From the NCBI RefSeq assembly GCF_048268525.1, contig NZ_JBLWVH010000006.1, forward strand, positions 1-64,000: DNA of 64,000 bases, written 5' to 3'. Under the pieces are notes generated by a model that worked only from the letters and a program-made list of their open reading frames with translations, was not told the origin of the DNA and did not search any database. Shown in pieces: positions 7,669-16,005 of the stretch; within the stretch, counting starts at the first letter, position 1, and each line of letters opens with the position of its first letter. The DNA is from Maricaulis sp048268525 (lineage in GTDB: Bacteria > Pseudomonadota > Alphaproteobacteria > Caulobacterales > Maricaulaceae). The position numbers and the translations under genes are program-made.

Positions 7669-7807
7669 CGCGAAGTGGGGGCGCGGGGCGGGAGGGCTAT
7701 GCGTCGCCTAATTGCCTTTATACATTGTGTATTCGCCGTCACAGGGCACTCAACAAAAATCGGTGCGAAATCGGTGAGAGGCACCTATTTCACACGTTCA
7801 ACCGCCT

Positions 7808-9739
7808 CTACCCAGCAATCAACGCCGCCGCGACGCGCTCCGCAGCCGCATCGTCCTTGCCCATGGCTTCCAGCGCCTTGGCGGCGATGTGGCGGGCGTT
7901 GAGGCCGGCGGTTTCGTACATGTCGAAGGGGGCTTCCTGGTCCTGGAAGACATCCGGAAGGGTCAGGGTGCGGACGCGCAGACCGCGATCAAGAGCGCCC
8001 TTGTCGGCCAGCATGTGCAGGACGAAGGCGCCAAATCCGCCGACCGCGCCCTCTTCCACCGTGATCAGGACTTCGTGCTCACGCGCCAGGCGCAGGATGA
8101 GCTCCTCGTCCAGCGGCTTGGCGAAGCGGGCATCGGCGACGGTGGTCGAGAAACCCTGGGCGGCCAGCGCGTCGGCGGCCTTGAGGCTTTCCTCGAGACG
8201 GGTACCGAGAGACAGGATGGCGATGCGCGAGCCTTCGCGGACGATGCGGCCCTTGCCGATCTCCAGCGCCTCGATCACGTCCGGAATGTCCACCCCGGTG
8301 CCATTGCCACGCGGATAGCGGAAGGCCGACGGGGTGTCGTCGATCAGCGCCGCGGTTTTCACCATGCGCGAGAGTTCCAGCTCGTCGGCGGCGGCCATCA
8401 CGACCATGCCTGGCAGGGCACCGAGATAGCCAAGATCGAAACTGCCGGCATGGGTGGCGCCATCGGCACCGACCAGACCGGCCCGGTCGATGGCAAAGCG
8501 GACGGGCAGTTTCTGGATCGCCACATCGTGCACGACCTGGTCATAGCCGCGCTGCAGGAAGGTCGAATAGATCGCCGCGAAGGGTTTCATGCCGTCGGCG
8601 GCGAGGCCGGCGGCGAAAGTGACAGCGTGCTGTTCGGCAATGCCGACATCGAACATGCGGTCAGGGAAGCGCTGACCGAACAGGTCCAGACCGGTGCCGC
8701 CCGGCATGGCCGCCGTGACACCGACAACGCGGCTGTCGGCCTCGGCTTCGCGGATCAGCTGCTGGGCGAAAACCTTGGTATAGGACGGCGCCGCGGCCTT
8801 GGATTTTTGTTGCTCGCCGGTGATGACGTTGAACTTGGCGACGCCATGATACTTGTCGTCAGCGGCCTCGGCGGGGGCATAGCCCTTGCCCTTCTGGGTC
8901 ACGACATGGATCAGGACCGGACCGTTGTCGCCGTCGCGCACATTGCGCAGGACCGGGACCAGCTGGTCGAGATCATGGCCGTCGATCGGGCCGACATAGC
9001 GAAAGCCCATCTCCTCGAACAGCGTGCCACCCATGGCCATGCCGCGCATGTATTCCTCGGCCCGGCGCGCCGCCTCCTCGACCCGAAGCGCCTTGGCGAC
9101 GCCCTTGCCGAGCTTGCGGATGGAACGATAACCCTGCGAGGAGACCAGGCGGGCGAAATAATGGCTCATCGCGCCGACCGGCGGGGCGATCGACATGTCA
9201 TTATCGTTGAGGATGACAATCAGCCGGCCACCGATATGGCCGGCATTGTTCATCGCCTCATAGGCCATGCCTGCCGACATCGAGCCATCGCCGATGACCG
9301 CGATCACATTGCGGTCCTCTTCCTTGAGGTCGCGGCCGACGGCAAAGCCGAGCGCGGCCGAGATCGAGGTCGAAGCGTGGGCGGCACCGAACGGGTCGTA
9401 CTCGCTCTCCGAACGCTTGGTGAAGCCGGACAGGCCGCCGGCCTGGCGCAGGGTGCGGATGCGGTCGCGGCGACCGGTCAGGATCTTGTGCGGATAGCAC
9501 TGGTGGCCGACATCCCAGATCAGCGTGTCGGTCGGCGTGTCGAAAACATGGTGCAGGGCGGTCGTCAGCTCGACTACGCCGAGGCCGGCGCCCAGATGTC
9601 CGCCGGTGACGGAGACCGCGTCGATGGTCTCGGCCCGCACTTCATCGGCCAGCGTCTTGAGCCGGTCGAGCGGCAGATTCTTGAGATCTGCCGGTGTGTT
9701 GACGGTGTCGAGGATCGGGGTTTTCGGTGCCATTGGCAT
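7808..9739 (-). CDS. dxs: 1-deoxy-D-xylulose-5-phosphate synthase
   Basis: The product is about 643 residues. It makes 1-deoxyxylulose 5-phosphate from pyruvate and glyceraldehyde 3-phosphate with thiamine diphosphate, the entry step of the MEP isoprenoid pathway. Seen are DVGHQCYPHKILTGRRD, the ThDP motif beginning GDGSMSAGMAYEAMNNAG and ending LNDNDMSI, and the transketolase Pyr/C-domain segments (FDVGIAEQHAVTFAAGLA, DRAGLVGADGATHAG). ATG 9739 has GAAAGG 4 bases upstream. Alternatives are GTG 9751, overlapping the ispA stop as GTGA, and ATG 9733. It follows ispA in the same operon. Confidence 0.95.
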   Translation of the reverse strand: MPMAPKTPILDTVNTPADLKNLPLDRLKTLADEVRAETIDAVSVTGGHLGAGLGVVELTTALHHVFDTPTDTLIWDVGHQCYPHKILTGRRDRIRTLRQAGGLSGFTKRSESEYDPFGAAHASTSISAALGFAVGRDLKEEDRNVIAVIGDGSMSAGMAYEAMNNAGHIGGRLIVILNDNDMSIAPPVGAMSHYFARLVSSQGYRSIRKLGKGVAKALRVEEAARRAEEYMRGMAMGGTLFEEMGFRYVGPIDGHDLDQLVPVLRNVRDGDNGPVLIHVVTQKGKGYAPAEAADDKYHGVAKFNVITGEQQKSKAAAPSYTKVFAQQLIREAEADSRVVGVTAAMPGGTGLDLFGQRFPDRMFDVGIAEQHAVTFAAGLAADGMKPFAAIYSTFLQRGYDQVVHDVAIQKLPVRFAIDRAGLVGADGATHAGSFDLGYLGALPGMVVMAAADELELSRMVKTAALIDDTPSAFRYPRGNGTGVDIPDVIEALEIGKGRIVREGSRIAILSLGTRLEESLKAADALAAQGFSTTVADARFAKPLDEELILRLAREHEVLITVEEGAVGGFGAFVLHMLADKGALDRGLRVRTLTLPDVFQDQEAPFDMYETAGLNARHIAAKALEAMGKDDAAAERVAAALIAG

Positions 9740-9747
9740 GCGGCCTT

Positions 9748-10635
9748 TCACGAGCGCCGCGCGAGGATGAAATCGACGGCCTCTCTCAAAACATCTGCCC
9801 GCGCACCAAAAGGATCAAGGTGTTCCTTGGCCTGTGCGGCCAAGTGCCGCGAACGGTCACGCGCGCCCTCAATGCCCAGAATGGTGACAAAGGTGGCTTT
9901 TCCTTGACCGGCATCCTTGCCGACCGCCTTGCCCGCTTCATCCTCATCGCCCGTGGCATCCAGGAGATCATCGGTGATCTGATAGGCCAAGCCGAGATCG
10001 TGGGCAAACCCTTCCAGCGCCCGGCGTACAGGATCGTCGACATCCTTGAGGATGGTGGCGGCTTCCACGGCGTAGGAAATCAGCGCCCCGGTCTTCATCC
10101 GGTGCATGCGGGTGACGACGGAAATGTCGAACTGCTCGGTCTCGGCGCGGATATCGATCATCTGCCCGCCCACCATGCCATAGGGTCCGGACGCACGGGA
10201 CAAGCGCTCGACCAGACGGGCCCGGACACTGCCGCGCTGATGGGTGTCGGGATGGGCGAGGATCTCGTAGGCGATCGACTGCAGGCCGTCGCCGGCGAGG
10301 ACCGCGGTCGCCTCGTCATAGGCCTTGTGGACAGTCGGACGACCACGCCGCATGTCGTCATCATCCATACAGGGCAGGTCATCATGGATGAGTGAATAGG
10401 CGTGGACGCATTCCAGCGCGCAGGCGGCCCGCAGGGCACCGCGCTCGTCGGCATGGACGAGATGACCGGCCTCGATGGTCAGGAACGGGCGCAGGCGCTT
10501 GCCCGGCCCCAGGGCCGCATAGCGCATGGCGGAGTTGAGGTGGGCTTCCGGCCCTTCGGCGCGCGGCAGCAATGCATCAAGCGCGACCGTCACGCGGTCG
10601 GCATGCTCATTGAGTCGCTGTTCGAAATTCTCCAT
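9748..10635 (-). CDS. ispA: Farnesyl/geranyl diphosphate synthase
   Basis: The product is 295 residues. It is a short-chain polyprenyl synthase that condenses IPP with DMAPP/GPP. The first aspartate-rich motif (HDDLPCMDDDDMRRGRPT, about residue 85) and the second (YQITDDLLDATGD, about 225) are both intact, as is the GKDAGQGKATFV region. The end overlaps or abuts the dxs start (TGA at 9748-9750), consistent with coupled translation of two consecutive isoprenoid genes. The length is normal for IspA. Confidence 0.93.
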   Translation of the reverse strand: MENFEQRLNEHADRVTVALDALLPRAEGPEAHLNSAMRYAALGPGKRLRPFLTIEAGHLVHADERGALRAACALECVHAYSLIHDDLPCMDDDDMRRGRPTVHKAYDEATAVLAGDGLQSIAYEILAHPDTHQRGSVRARLVERLSRASGPYGMVGGQMIDIRAETEQFDISVVTRMHRMKTGALISYAVEAATILKDVDDPVRRALEGFAHDLGLAYQITDDLLDATGDEDEAGKAVGKDAGQGKATFVTILGIEGARDRSRHLAAQAKEHLDPFGARADVLREAVDFILARRS

Positions 10636-10695
10636 CGGCCCTGCCTGTCCTGTCCTCTGCGTCGCGTCATCCGGGACGCGAGCCCGCTGCCGCGC

Positions 10696-11049
10696 CTAGT
10701 GCAGCCGCGAGCCATCCGGCACCGTCTGGTCCGGGGCCATCAGCACGATCTCTCCCTTGCCATCAGAAACACCGAGAGTCAGCACTTCTGAGCGCATCGG
10801 GCCGATCTGGCGCGGCGGAAAATTCACCACCGCCAGCACCTGCCGGCCGATCAGGGCGTCGGGTGAGTAGTGTGTCGTGATCTGGGCCGAGGATTTTTTC
10901 GTCCCCAGATCGCCGCCGAAATCGATCCACAACCGGATCGCCGGCTTGCGGGCCTCGGGAAAGTCTTCGGCCCGCACCACGGTTCCGACCCGGATATCCA
11001 GCTTGAGAAAATCCTCGATCGACGCGAGGCCGGACGGGTCGTCCGTCAT
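10696..11049 (-). CDS. csaA: CsaA-like tRNA-binding domain protein
   Basis: The product is 117 residues forming a single OB-fold of the EMAP/Arc1p type, with the CsaA hallmarks FLKLDIRVGTV, AQITTHY, LAVVNFPPRQIGPMRSEVL and VLMAPD. Family members are dimers with tRNA-binding or secretion-chaperone-like activity; the physiological role is uncertain. Its ATG overlaps the xseB stop (ATGA), so it is translated with xseB. Its position between xseB and ispA suggests a gene added to a conserved order. Confidence 0.88.
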   Translation of the reverse strand: MTDDPSGLASIEDFLKLDIRVGTVVRAEDFPEARKPAIRLWIDFGGDLGTKKSSAQITTHYSPDALIGRQVLAVVNFPPRQIGPMRSEVLTLGVSDGKGEIVLMAPDQTVPDGSRLH

Positions 11050-11300
11050 GCCGGATCGAGCCCGGCGGGTTCGGTTGCCGGCTGGCCATCCTCGCCGCGA
11101 ACGATCTTCTCGACCTTCAGCTCGGCGCTTTTCAGCTTGCTGTCACAATAGGCCCGAAGCGCGGCGCCGCGCTCATAGATCTCGATCGAGCGCTCCAGTT
11201 CGACCTCGCCGGATTCCAGCTGGCGCACGATGCCTTCGAGTTCGGCCAGCGCCGCCTCGAAGCTCAGGGTCGCAATGTCGGCATGCGCTTCGGCGGCCAT
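11046..11300 (-). CDS. xseB: Exodeoxyribonuclease VII small subunit
   Basis: The product is 84 residues. The family core is FEAALAELEGIVRQLESGEVELE followed by SIEIYERGAALR...CDSKLKSAE, a helical hairpin that binds XseA. XseA is not in the window. The gene sits upstream of ispA/dxs as in many proteobacteria and overlaps csaA by 4 bases. Confidence 0.93.
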   Translation of the reverse strand: MAAEAHADIATLSFEAALAELEGIVRQLESGEVELERSIEIYERGAALRAYCDSKLKSAELKVEKIVRGEDGQPATEPAGLDPA

Positions 11301-11403
11301 GATCTCTCTCCGTATCCGGTTCGTGACGATCCCGGTCAGGCCCGGTCACGATCACAATTCGCGGTCACCATAGGAACCCGGCGGCAGGGCCGCAATCGGT
11401 GCG

Positions 11404-12003
11404 TCAGTCGCCGCGATACTCATAGCGGCGCCAGGACCAGTAACTGTCTCCGCCATCGCGGACACAGACCCAGCCGGCGGCCTTGAGGTGCGGCCGCATC
11501 ATGCGGTTGAACCAACCATGGGCGCAGCACACGACCGGTCCGCTCCCGGCAGCCTCGATCAGCCGGGCGACTGCGCGGGCAGCGCGCGCATCCGCCTCGA
11601 CGCGGCTTTCCCGGCCGCGCGACTGGCCCAGCCACCAGGTACAGCGGGCAAACACGCCCCAGGTCTTGGCCATGAAGCGACCGGGCCATGGCGGCGGCGG
11701 CAGCTCGGCCTCGACGAAATCGTCCTCGATCACCAGCTCACGACCCGGCGCCACCGCCTGGGCGGTCTCGATGGCCCGGCGAAGGGTCGAGGCAAAGATG
11801 GTCCGGGCGTCGGCAGCCTGAGCCTTCAAAGGCTCTGGCGCGACCTGCCCCTCGACCAGCGGTGCCGGTTGATAGGTGTTGTCCCACCAGTCCTCATAGC
11901 CGCGCCAATCCATCATCGCCTCGCGATTGGCGAGCGGCTGGCCGTGGCGGGCGATGGTGATGTAGCCGCGCCGCGCGGCGCCGGTGGTGTCAATCTCGGT
12001 CAT
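11404..12003 (-). CDS. Histidine phosphatase superfamily protein
   Basis: The product is 199 residues. The catalytic RHG motif is near the N-terminus (ITIARHGQPLANRE). A second-half phosphatase signature follows (TIFASTLRRAIETA; VVCCAHGWFNRMM with the second catalytic His). The rest is a Trp-rich insert (WWDNTYQPAP). The substrate cannot be inferred; related short members act on phosphosugars or are of unknown role. It lies upstream of xseB on the same strand with a 103-base gap. Confidence 0.8.
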   Translation of the reverse strand: MTEIDTTGAARRGYITIARHGQPLANREAMMDWRGYEDWWDNTYQPAPLVEGQVAPEPLKAQAADARTIFASTLRRAIETAQAVAPGRELVIEDDFVEAELPPPPWPGRFMAKTWGVFARCTWWLGQSRGRESRVEADARAARAVARLIEAAGSGPVVCCAHGWFNRMMRPHLKAAGWVCVRDGGDSYWSWRRYEYRGD

Positions 12004-12088
12004 GCAATGTCACGGTCACGCGCGGGGGCCAGCGCGGGGCAAGCTCGGCAGCCGGCACGCCCCTTCGCAGCCTGGCACAATTCGGATC

Positions 12089-13024
12089 TCACGCCTGTGA
12101 CAGCGCGTCGACAAATGCCGCCGCCGACCGCCCCAGCGCGGGACAGTCGTAGCCACCCTCCAGCACGGAAACAAGACGGGAAGCGCCAAATTCTCGGGCA
12201 ATGCCAGCCAGCTGAGCGGCGGCCCAGGCATAGTCATTGCTGCGCAGGCCCCAGCCGCCGACCGGATCGTCCGCATGCGCATCAAATCCGGCCGAGACCA
12301 GAACCAGTTGCGGGCGCGCCTGGCGCAGGGCTGGCAGGACCTGTTCCTCGAACCGCTGCCGCCATTGCGGACCGGTCACGCCATCGGGCATCGGGCAATT
12401 GAGGACATTGCCATTAATGCCGGTCTCGCCCTCCCCGCCCGTCCCCGGATAGAGCGGCGCCTGGTGCAGTGAGGCGAAAAACACCCGCGCCTCGCTCTCG
12501 GCCAGGCATTGCGTGCCATTGCCGTGATGGACGTCGATATCGACAATGGCGACCGAGGTCAGGTCATGCACCTCCAGCGCGTGGGCGGCGGCAATGGCGA
12601 TGGTGTTGAACAGGCAAAATCCCATCGGACGGTCAGGCTCGGCGTGGTGGCCGGGCGGGCGGGCCAGCACGAAAGCCGCGCCTCCGGCCTCGTCCGCGAT
12701 CACCTGGTCGACTGCCGCGACCGCAGCGCCGACCGCGCCCAGAGCGGCCGTGACCGAGCGATCACAGACCAGCGTGTCCGGGTCGAGCGCCACCCACTGG
12801 CCGTCCGGCGCATCGGCACAGGCGGTCAGGACCCGGTCGACATGGGCGGCACTGTGAAAGCGCGCCACATCGGTCATCACACCGGCCGGCGCCTCGCGCC
12901 AGTCGCAGCCCGGCAGGGCCAGCAATGCCTCACGCACGGCCTCATAGCGACCGACATGTTCGGGATGACCGGGCGGGACGGCGTGGAGCCGGCTGGCGGG
13001 ACTGTCGAAGATCGTGGTTTTCAT
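12089..13024 (-). CDS. Histone deacetylase-family (acetylpolyamine/acetoin-type) hydrolase
   Basis: The product is 311 residues, the usual size for bacterial class II HDAC-like amidohydrolases. The zinc ligands are visible in DIDVHHGNGTQ and SAGFDAHADDP, and the catalytic His pair in RPPGHHAEPDRPMGFC. These enzymes deacetylate small acetylamines or, in some cases, proteins. In alphaproteobacteria such a gene often sits just ahead of xseB/ispA/dxs, as here, one gene removed. The substrate is not known. Confidence 0.9.
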   Translation of the reverse strand: MKTTIFDSPASRLHAVPPGHPEHVGRYEAVREALLALPGCDWREAPAGVMTDVARFHSAAHVDRVLTACADAPDGQWVALDPDTLVCDRSVTAALGAVGAAVAAVDQVIADEAGGAAFVLARPPGHHAEPDRPMGFCLFNTIAIAAAHALEVHDLTSVAIVDIDVHHGNGTQCLAESEARVFFASLHQAPLYPGTGGEGETGINGNVLNCPMPDGVTGPQWRQRFEEQVLPALRQARPQLVLVSAGFDAHADDPVGGWGLRSNDYAWAAAQLAGIAREFGASRLVSVLEGGYDCPALGRSAAAFVDALSQA

Positions 13025-13090
13025 GGCCGCCAGTGTGCGGTGATCACGCTGCGCTGGCCAGTCCCGACACTGCCTGCCTGGCCCATAAAT

Positions 13091-13498
13091 TCAAGCCGCA
13101 ACGGTGGGCGCGCCCGGACGGGCCGCGCTTGGCAGGAGCACGACGTCTTCCATGAACTGGCTGTAGTCACACAGGATTTCCTCACCCGGATGAATGTCAC
13201 GGCGGGCCTCGCCATTGCCGTCGGCGCGAAAGTCGATATTCGGCTCGGCGGCATGGTTGAGAAAGCGGGCATGGTCGCCATCGAGCAGATAGCCGTTGAG
13301 ACTGCGGTCGAAATAGGCGTAGCGCCGCATGTATTGGCGATAGATGTGCGGGCGCTCGGCCAGCTGGGCCTCGGTCAGGATCAGGTCGACAGCCGGGTCG
13401 AGCACCCAGACCAGTGTGCCGGCGGGGATGGATTGGGCGGCGAAGACTCCAAGCCCCTCCAAAGGGCTGGGAGCCAGGTAGGTGTCCACGAGAAGCAT
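13091..13498 (-). CDS. SET-domain protein
   Basis: The product is 135 residues, about the size of a bare SET domain. Seen are the opening LEGLGVFAAQSIPAGTLVW, the pseudoknot signature RFLNHAAEPNI (consensus NHxxxPN), and GEEILCDYSQF near the end (consensus EELxxDY). The family transfers methyl groups from SAM to protein lysines. The bacterial targets of such short SET proteins are unknown. No ribosome site is obvious at ATG 13498. Confidence 0.82.
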   Translation of the reverse strand: MLLVDTYLAPSPLEGLGVFAAQSIPAGTLVWVLDPAVDLILTEAQLAERPHIYRQYMRRYAYFDRSLNGYLLDGDHARFLNHAAEPNIDFRADGNGEARRDIHPGEEILCDYSQFMEDVVLLPSAARPGAPTVAA

Positions 13499-13661
13499 GA
13501 ATGGGTCACTCCGGCCGGCCGCGTCGACGGCTGGCGAAGGATCAGCGGCAGCTCATCATCTGAGCCCGGCCGCAGAGTGCGACGCTCCAACTCCCATATT
13601 GGCGAATTCTGGAAAAGCGCAAGCGGGATTTTCGTGCCGCAATGCGGCCCGCAGTTGCCGG

Positions 13662-13769
13662 TCAGAAACCGTAGGGCGAGCCACCCTGGATCCAGGCTAT
13701 GGCAAAGCCGATGGCCACGCCGGCTATCACCACCACACTGATCCAACCACCCCCTGATCGCGTCCGCAT
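13662..13769 (-). CDS. Small single-span membrane protein, 35 residues
   Basis: ATG at 13769 has GGAG a few bases upstream. The sequence begins MRTRSGGGW, then a continuous hydrophobic span (ISVVVIAGVAIGFAIAW, residues 10-26), and ends IQGGSPYGF. Basic residues before the span and none after it predict N-inside orientation. It lies alone between the SET gene and the DUF4386 gene. No family was recognised; the composition and ribosome site make it a credible small gene. Confidence 0.55.
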   Translation of the reverse strand: MRTRSGGGWISVVVIAGVAIGFAIAWIQGGSPYGF

Positions 13770-13864
13770 TGCTCCGCCCCTCTCTGTCCTGTTTTGACAA
13801 GGCCGACGCTAATGGTGAATCGGATTCATACAATGCCAAAGTTGTGTTGTGCGACAAGGGCTTA

Positions 13865-13894
13865 CACAGGGTGTGACGACCATCACACCCTGTG
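13865..13894. other. Perfect 11-bp inverted repeat downstream of the DUF4386 gene
   Basis: CACAGGGTGTG at 13865-13875 and CACACCCTGTG at 13884-13894 form an 8-base-loop hairpin. It lies 11 bases past the stop of the minus-strand gene that ends at 13906. No T tract follows on either strand, so it could be a terminator-like stem, an mRNA end protector or a protein site. Confidence 0.5.
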
Positions 13895-13905
13895 CAGGGC
13901 CGTCG

Positions 13906-14643
13906 TCAGGGAGCAGTGGCTCCCTCAATGGCGCCGGAGGATTTGCCCCACCAGTGCCGGGTGTTGATCCCTGCGAAGAGCAACCAGAACGCCACAACCC
14001 ATTCAAACAGGGCGCCCGGAATGAAGAACAACATGACGTGCTCCCTCACGGACGGGAAGAGGATGATCACACCGGCCAGCGTTCCGATCATGAAATAGGT
14101 GAACATGCCCCAGGCCGCGAGCCAGCGCGGGATGAAGCGCGCCCGAAAAAACAGGGCAAAATAGAGGACACCGCCAACGGCCATCGGGATCAGCAGCAAA
14201 TAGATCGTCGACCCGTAGACGTCGCGCAGGAGCGTCACGAGCGCCGACCGCTCCTCACCGGAGAAGCCGGGACTCAGATCGGGATTCACGACCGCGGCAA
14301 ACGCGGCATATTTGAAGACGATGAAGGTTGCGCCCATGGCGCCTTCGATCAGCCGGCAAAAAGCACCGACCAGGGCCGTGCCCTGGCTCACCGACCTCAG
14401 CACGGCATACATGGCGGCGGCAGACACGACGACGAAGATATACATGACCATCTCGGCCAGAAATCCGGTCCGGAACAGGAATTCGTCGCGCTCGAGCGGC
14501 GCTTCGCCGCTCAGAAGCGTACTCAGCCCGGGTAGCGGTCCAAAGGTGATGTACACCCCCGCGAGGGTGTAGATGAGATAGGACAAACCAGCCAGCCGTG
14601 CCATGCGGCGCGCTGATTGTTCAGAGTGTTGAATTGCAGACAT
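13906..14643 (-). CDS. DUF4386-type integral membrane protein
   Basis: The product is 245 residues from ATG 14643 (MSAIQHSEQSARRMARLAG); upstream in-frame sequence lacks coding character. Six to seven hydrophobic segments are spread along the chain (LSYLIYTLAGVYITF, FLAEMVMYIFVVVSAAAMYAVL, TIYLLLIPMAVGGVLYFALFF and others). The layout and the LSYLI start match the DUF4386 family, whose function is unknown. It lies directly after the AraC-type regulator on the same strand, 120 bases away, and may be co-transcribed with it. Confidence 0.65.
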   Translation of the reverse strand: MSAIQHSEQSARRMARLAGLSYLIYTLAGVYITFGPLPGLSTLLSGEAPLERDEFLFRTGFLAEMVMYIFVVVSAAAMYAVLRSVSQGTALVGAFCRLIEGAMGATFIVFKYAAFAAVVNPDLSPGFSGEERSALVTLLRDVYGSTIYLLLIPMAVGGVLYFALFFRARFIPRWLAAWGMFTYFMIGTLAGVIILFPSVREHVMLFFIPGALFEWVVAFWLLFAGINTRHWWGKSSGAIEGATAP

Positions 14644-14763
14644 GGCGTGAGCGTCTCCGTCGACCAAGCAGTGAACCAGGCCGGTGCGGTCACCGGCCCC
14701 CCGGTCATGCGGGAGGTAGGCCTGCCTGTCGTCCGAATGGGGCCATTCGGACATCGACGCGTG

Positions 14764-15942
14764 TCAGTGGAGGGCGTTTTCCAGGTCTCGCGGCCCGGCG
14801 CTGCGCACCTCGGCCCGATACTGGCTCGGCGGTGCGCCGACATGTTTCTTGAACGCCACGTTGAAGGTCGAACGGGAGTTGAACCCGACCTCGAGGGCAA
14901 CTTCCAGCGTATTGAGCTCGGTCTCGCTCAAGAGCCGCTTGGCCTCGTCAGCCCGGTGGCTGTTCACAAAGTCAAAGAAATTGACGCCGAGATGCTGGGA
15001 CAGCGTCTCGGAGATATGGTTCTTGGTGACGCCGGTGATGTCGGACAGCTTGCGCAGCGACAGATCGCTGTCGGCGTAAAGCTTGTCGGCCTCCAGCGCG
15101 CCGACCAGCTTGGCGGCGGTCCGGCTCATGCGCTGTTCGGTCAGGATCGGGCGTCTGGCTGACGGATCGGCTGTGCGGGCCTTGTCCTTGGCCTTCCGCT
15201 CCAACGGCAGTTCGGGCTGGTGCACACCGAGATAGGCAAAGGCCGCGATGGCAAGGGTTTCCGTGAAGGCCAGGGCAATATTGAAGGCCGGGATGGACGT
15301 ACCGGTGACCCACAGGACCTGCTTGATGGCGAAAAACGTCCAGGCGCCGGCGAATACCAGCAGGATGGTACGCAGCCAGTCGAGGGATTTGCGTTCGACA
15401 TTCGCAAACTCTTCCAACATGCGCCGCCTGTGACGCACCTGCAGCCTCAGCGCGGCGACGAGGTAGCAACCGGTGAAGGCCAGGAAGATGACCAGCGACG
15501 CAGTGCAGGTGTAGAGCGCGATCCGGAAGTGGTCGGGATTTCGGGTCGCCGGGTCGGCCAGGGCGAGCTTCTGTTCGGCGCTCAGGCTGGCGAAGGGCAG
15601 GGTCGCGACAAGGACCAGCACCGGGCCGAGCAGCACCAGCCAGTCAAAGCCGCCAAAACGCGGCTTATCCGTCGACATCAGGGCACGGGCGAAGAAATAG
15701 ACCGCCGGCCCCAGCACCATCTTGACCGCCAGGTCTGCCCCGACCAGATGCGGCGCATAGCGATAGGCGCCCGTGACAATGACCAGCTGCCCTAGCACAT
15801 GTGCCAGGAGCGCGATCAGCGCCAGGCAGAAATACAAGGACCGGTCGCCCCGCTGACCACGATTGGTCAGCGCCATGACCAGTGCAAAGCCGATCGATCC
15901 GGCGGCGATGGCGTAGGCCATTGTCAGAAAAGTGTCGGTCAT
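14764..15942 (-). CDS. Membrane-anchored AraC-family regulator
   Basis: The product is 392 residues from ATG 15942 (MTDTFLTMAYAIAAG). About seven N-terminal membrane spans (to about residue 230) are followed by a charged linker. A C-terminal AraC/XylS domain carries two helix-turn-helix units (LRKLSDITGVTKNHISETLSQHLG and TLEVALEVGFNSRSTFNVAFKKH). Proteins of this layout sense an unknown signal in or at the membrane. The downstream DUF4386 gene is the obvious candidate target. Confidence 0.85.
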   Translation of the reverse strand: MTDTFLTMAYAIAAGSIGFALVMALTNRGQRGDRSLYFCLALIALLAHVLGQLVIVTGAYRYAPHLVGADLAVKMVLGPAVYFFARALMSTDKPRFGGFDWLVLLGPVLVLVATLPFASLSAEQKLALADPATRNPDHFRIALYTCTASLVIFLAFTGCYLVAALRLQVRHRRRMLEEFANVERKSLDWLRTILLVFAGAWTFFAIKQVLWVTGTSIPAFNIALAFTETLAIAAFAYLGVHQPELPLERKAKDKARTADPSARRPILTEQRMSRTAAKLVGALEADKLYADSDLSLRKLSDITGVTKNHISETLSQHLGVNFFDFVNSHRADEAKRLLSETELNTLEVALEVGFNSRSTFNVAFKKHVGAPPSQYRAEVRSAGPRDLENALH

Positions 15943-16005
15943 CGCATCCGTTTTCCGCCAAATCGGGGCCCGGAGCAATGACCGGGGATTTGTCGCAAGC
16001 CCGAC

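Noticed and set aside
7889..9907. A 672-codon open frame opposite dxs
   Set aside because: It mirrors dxs codon structure; no ribosome site, no recognisable domain. High-GC genomes give long antisense frames.
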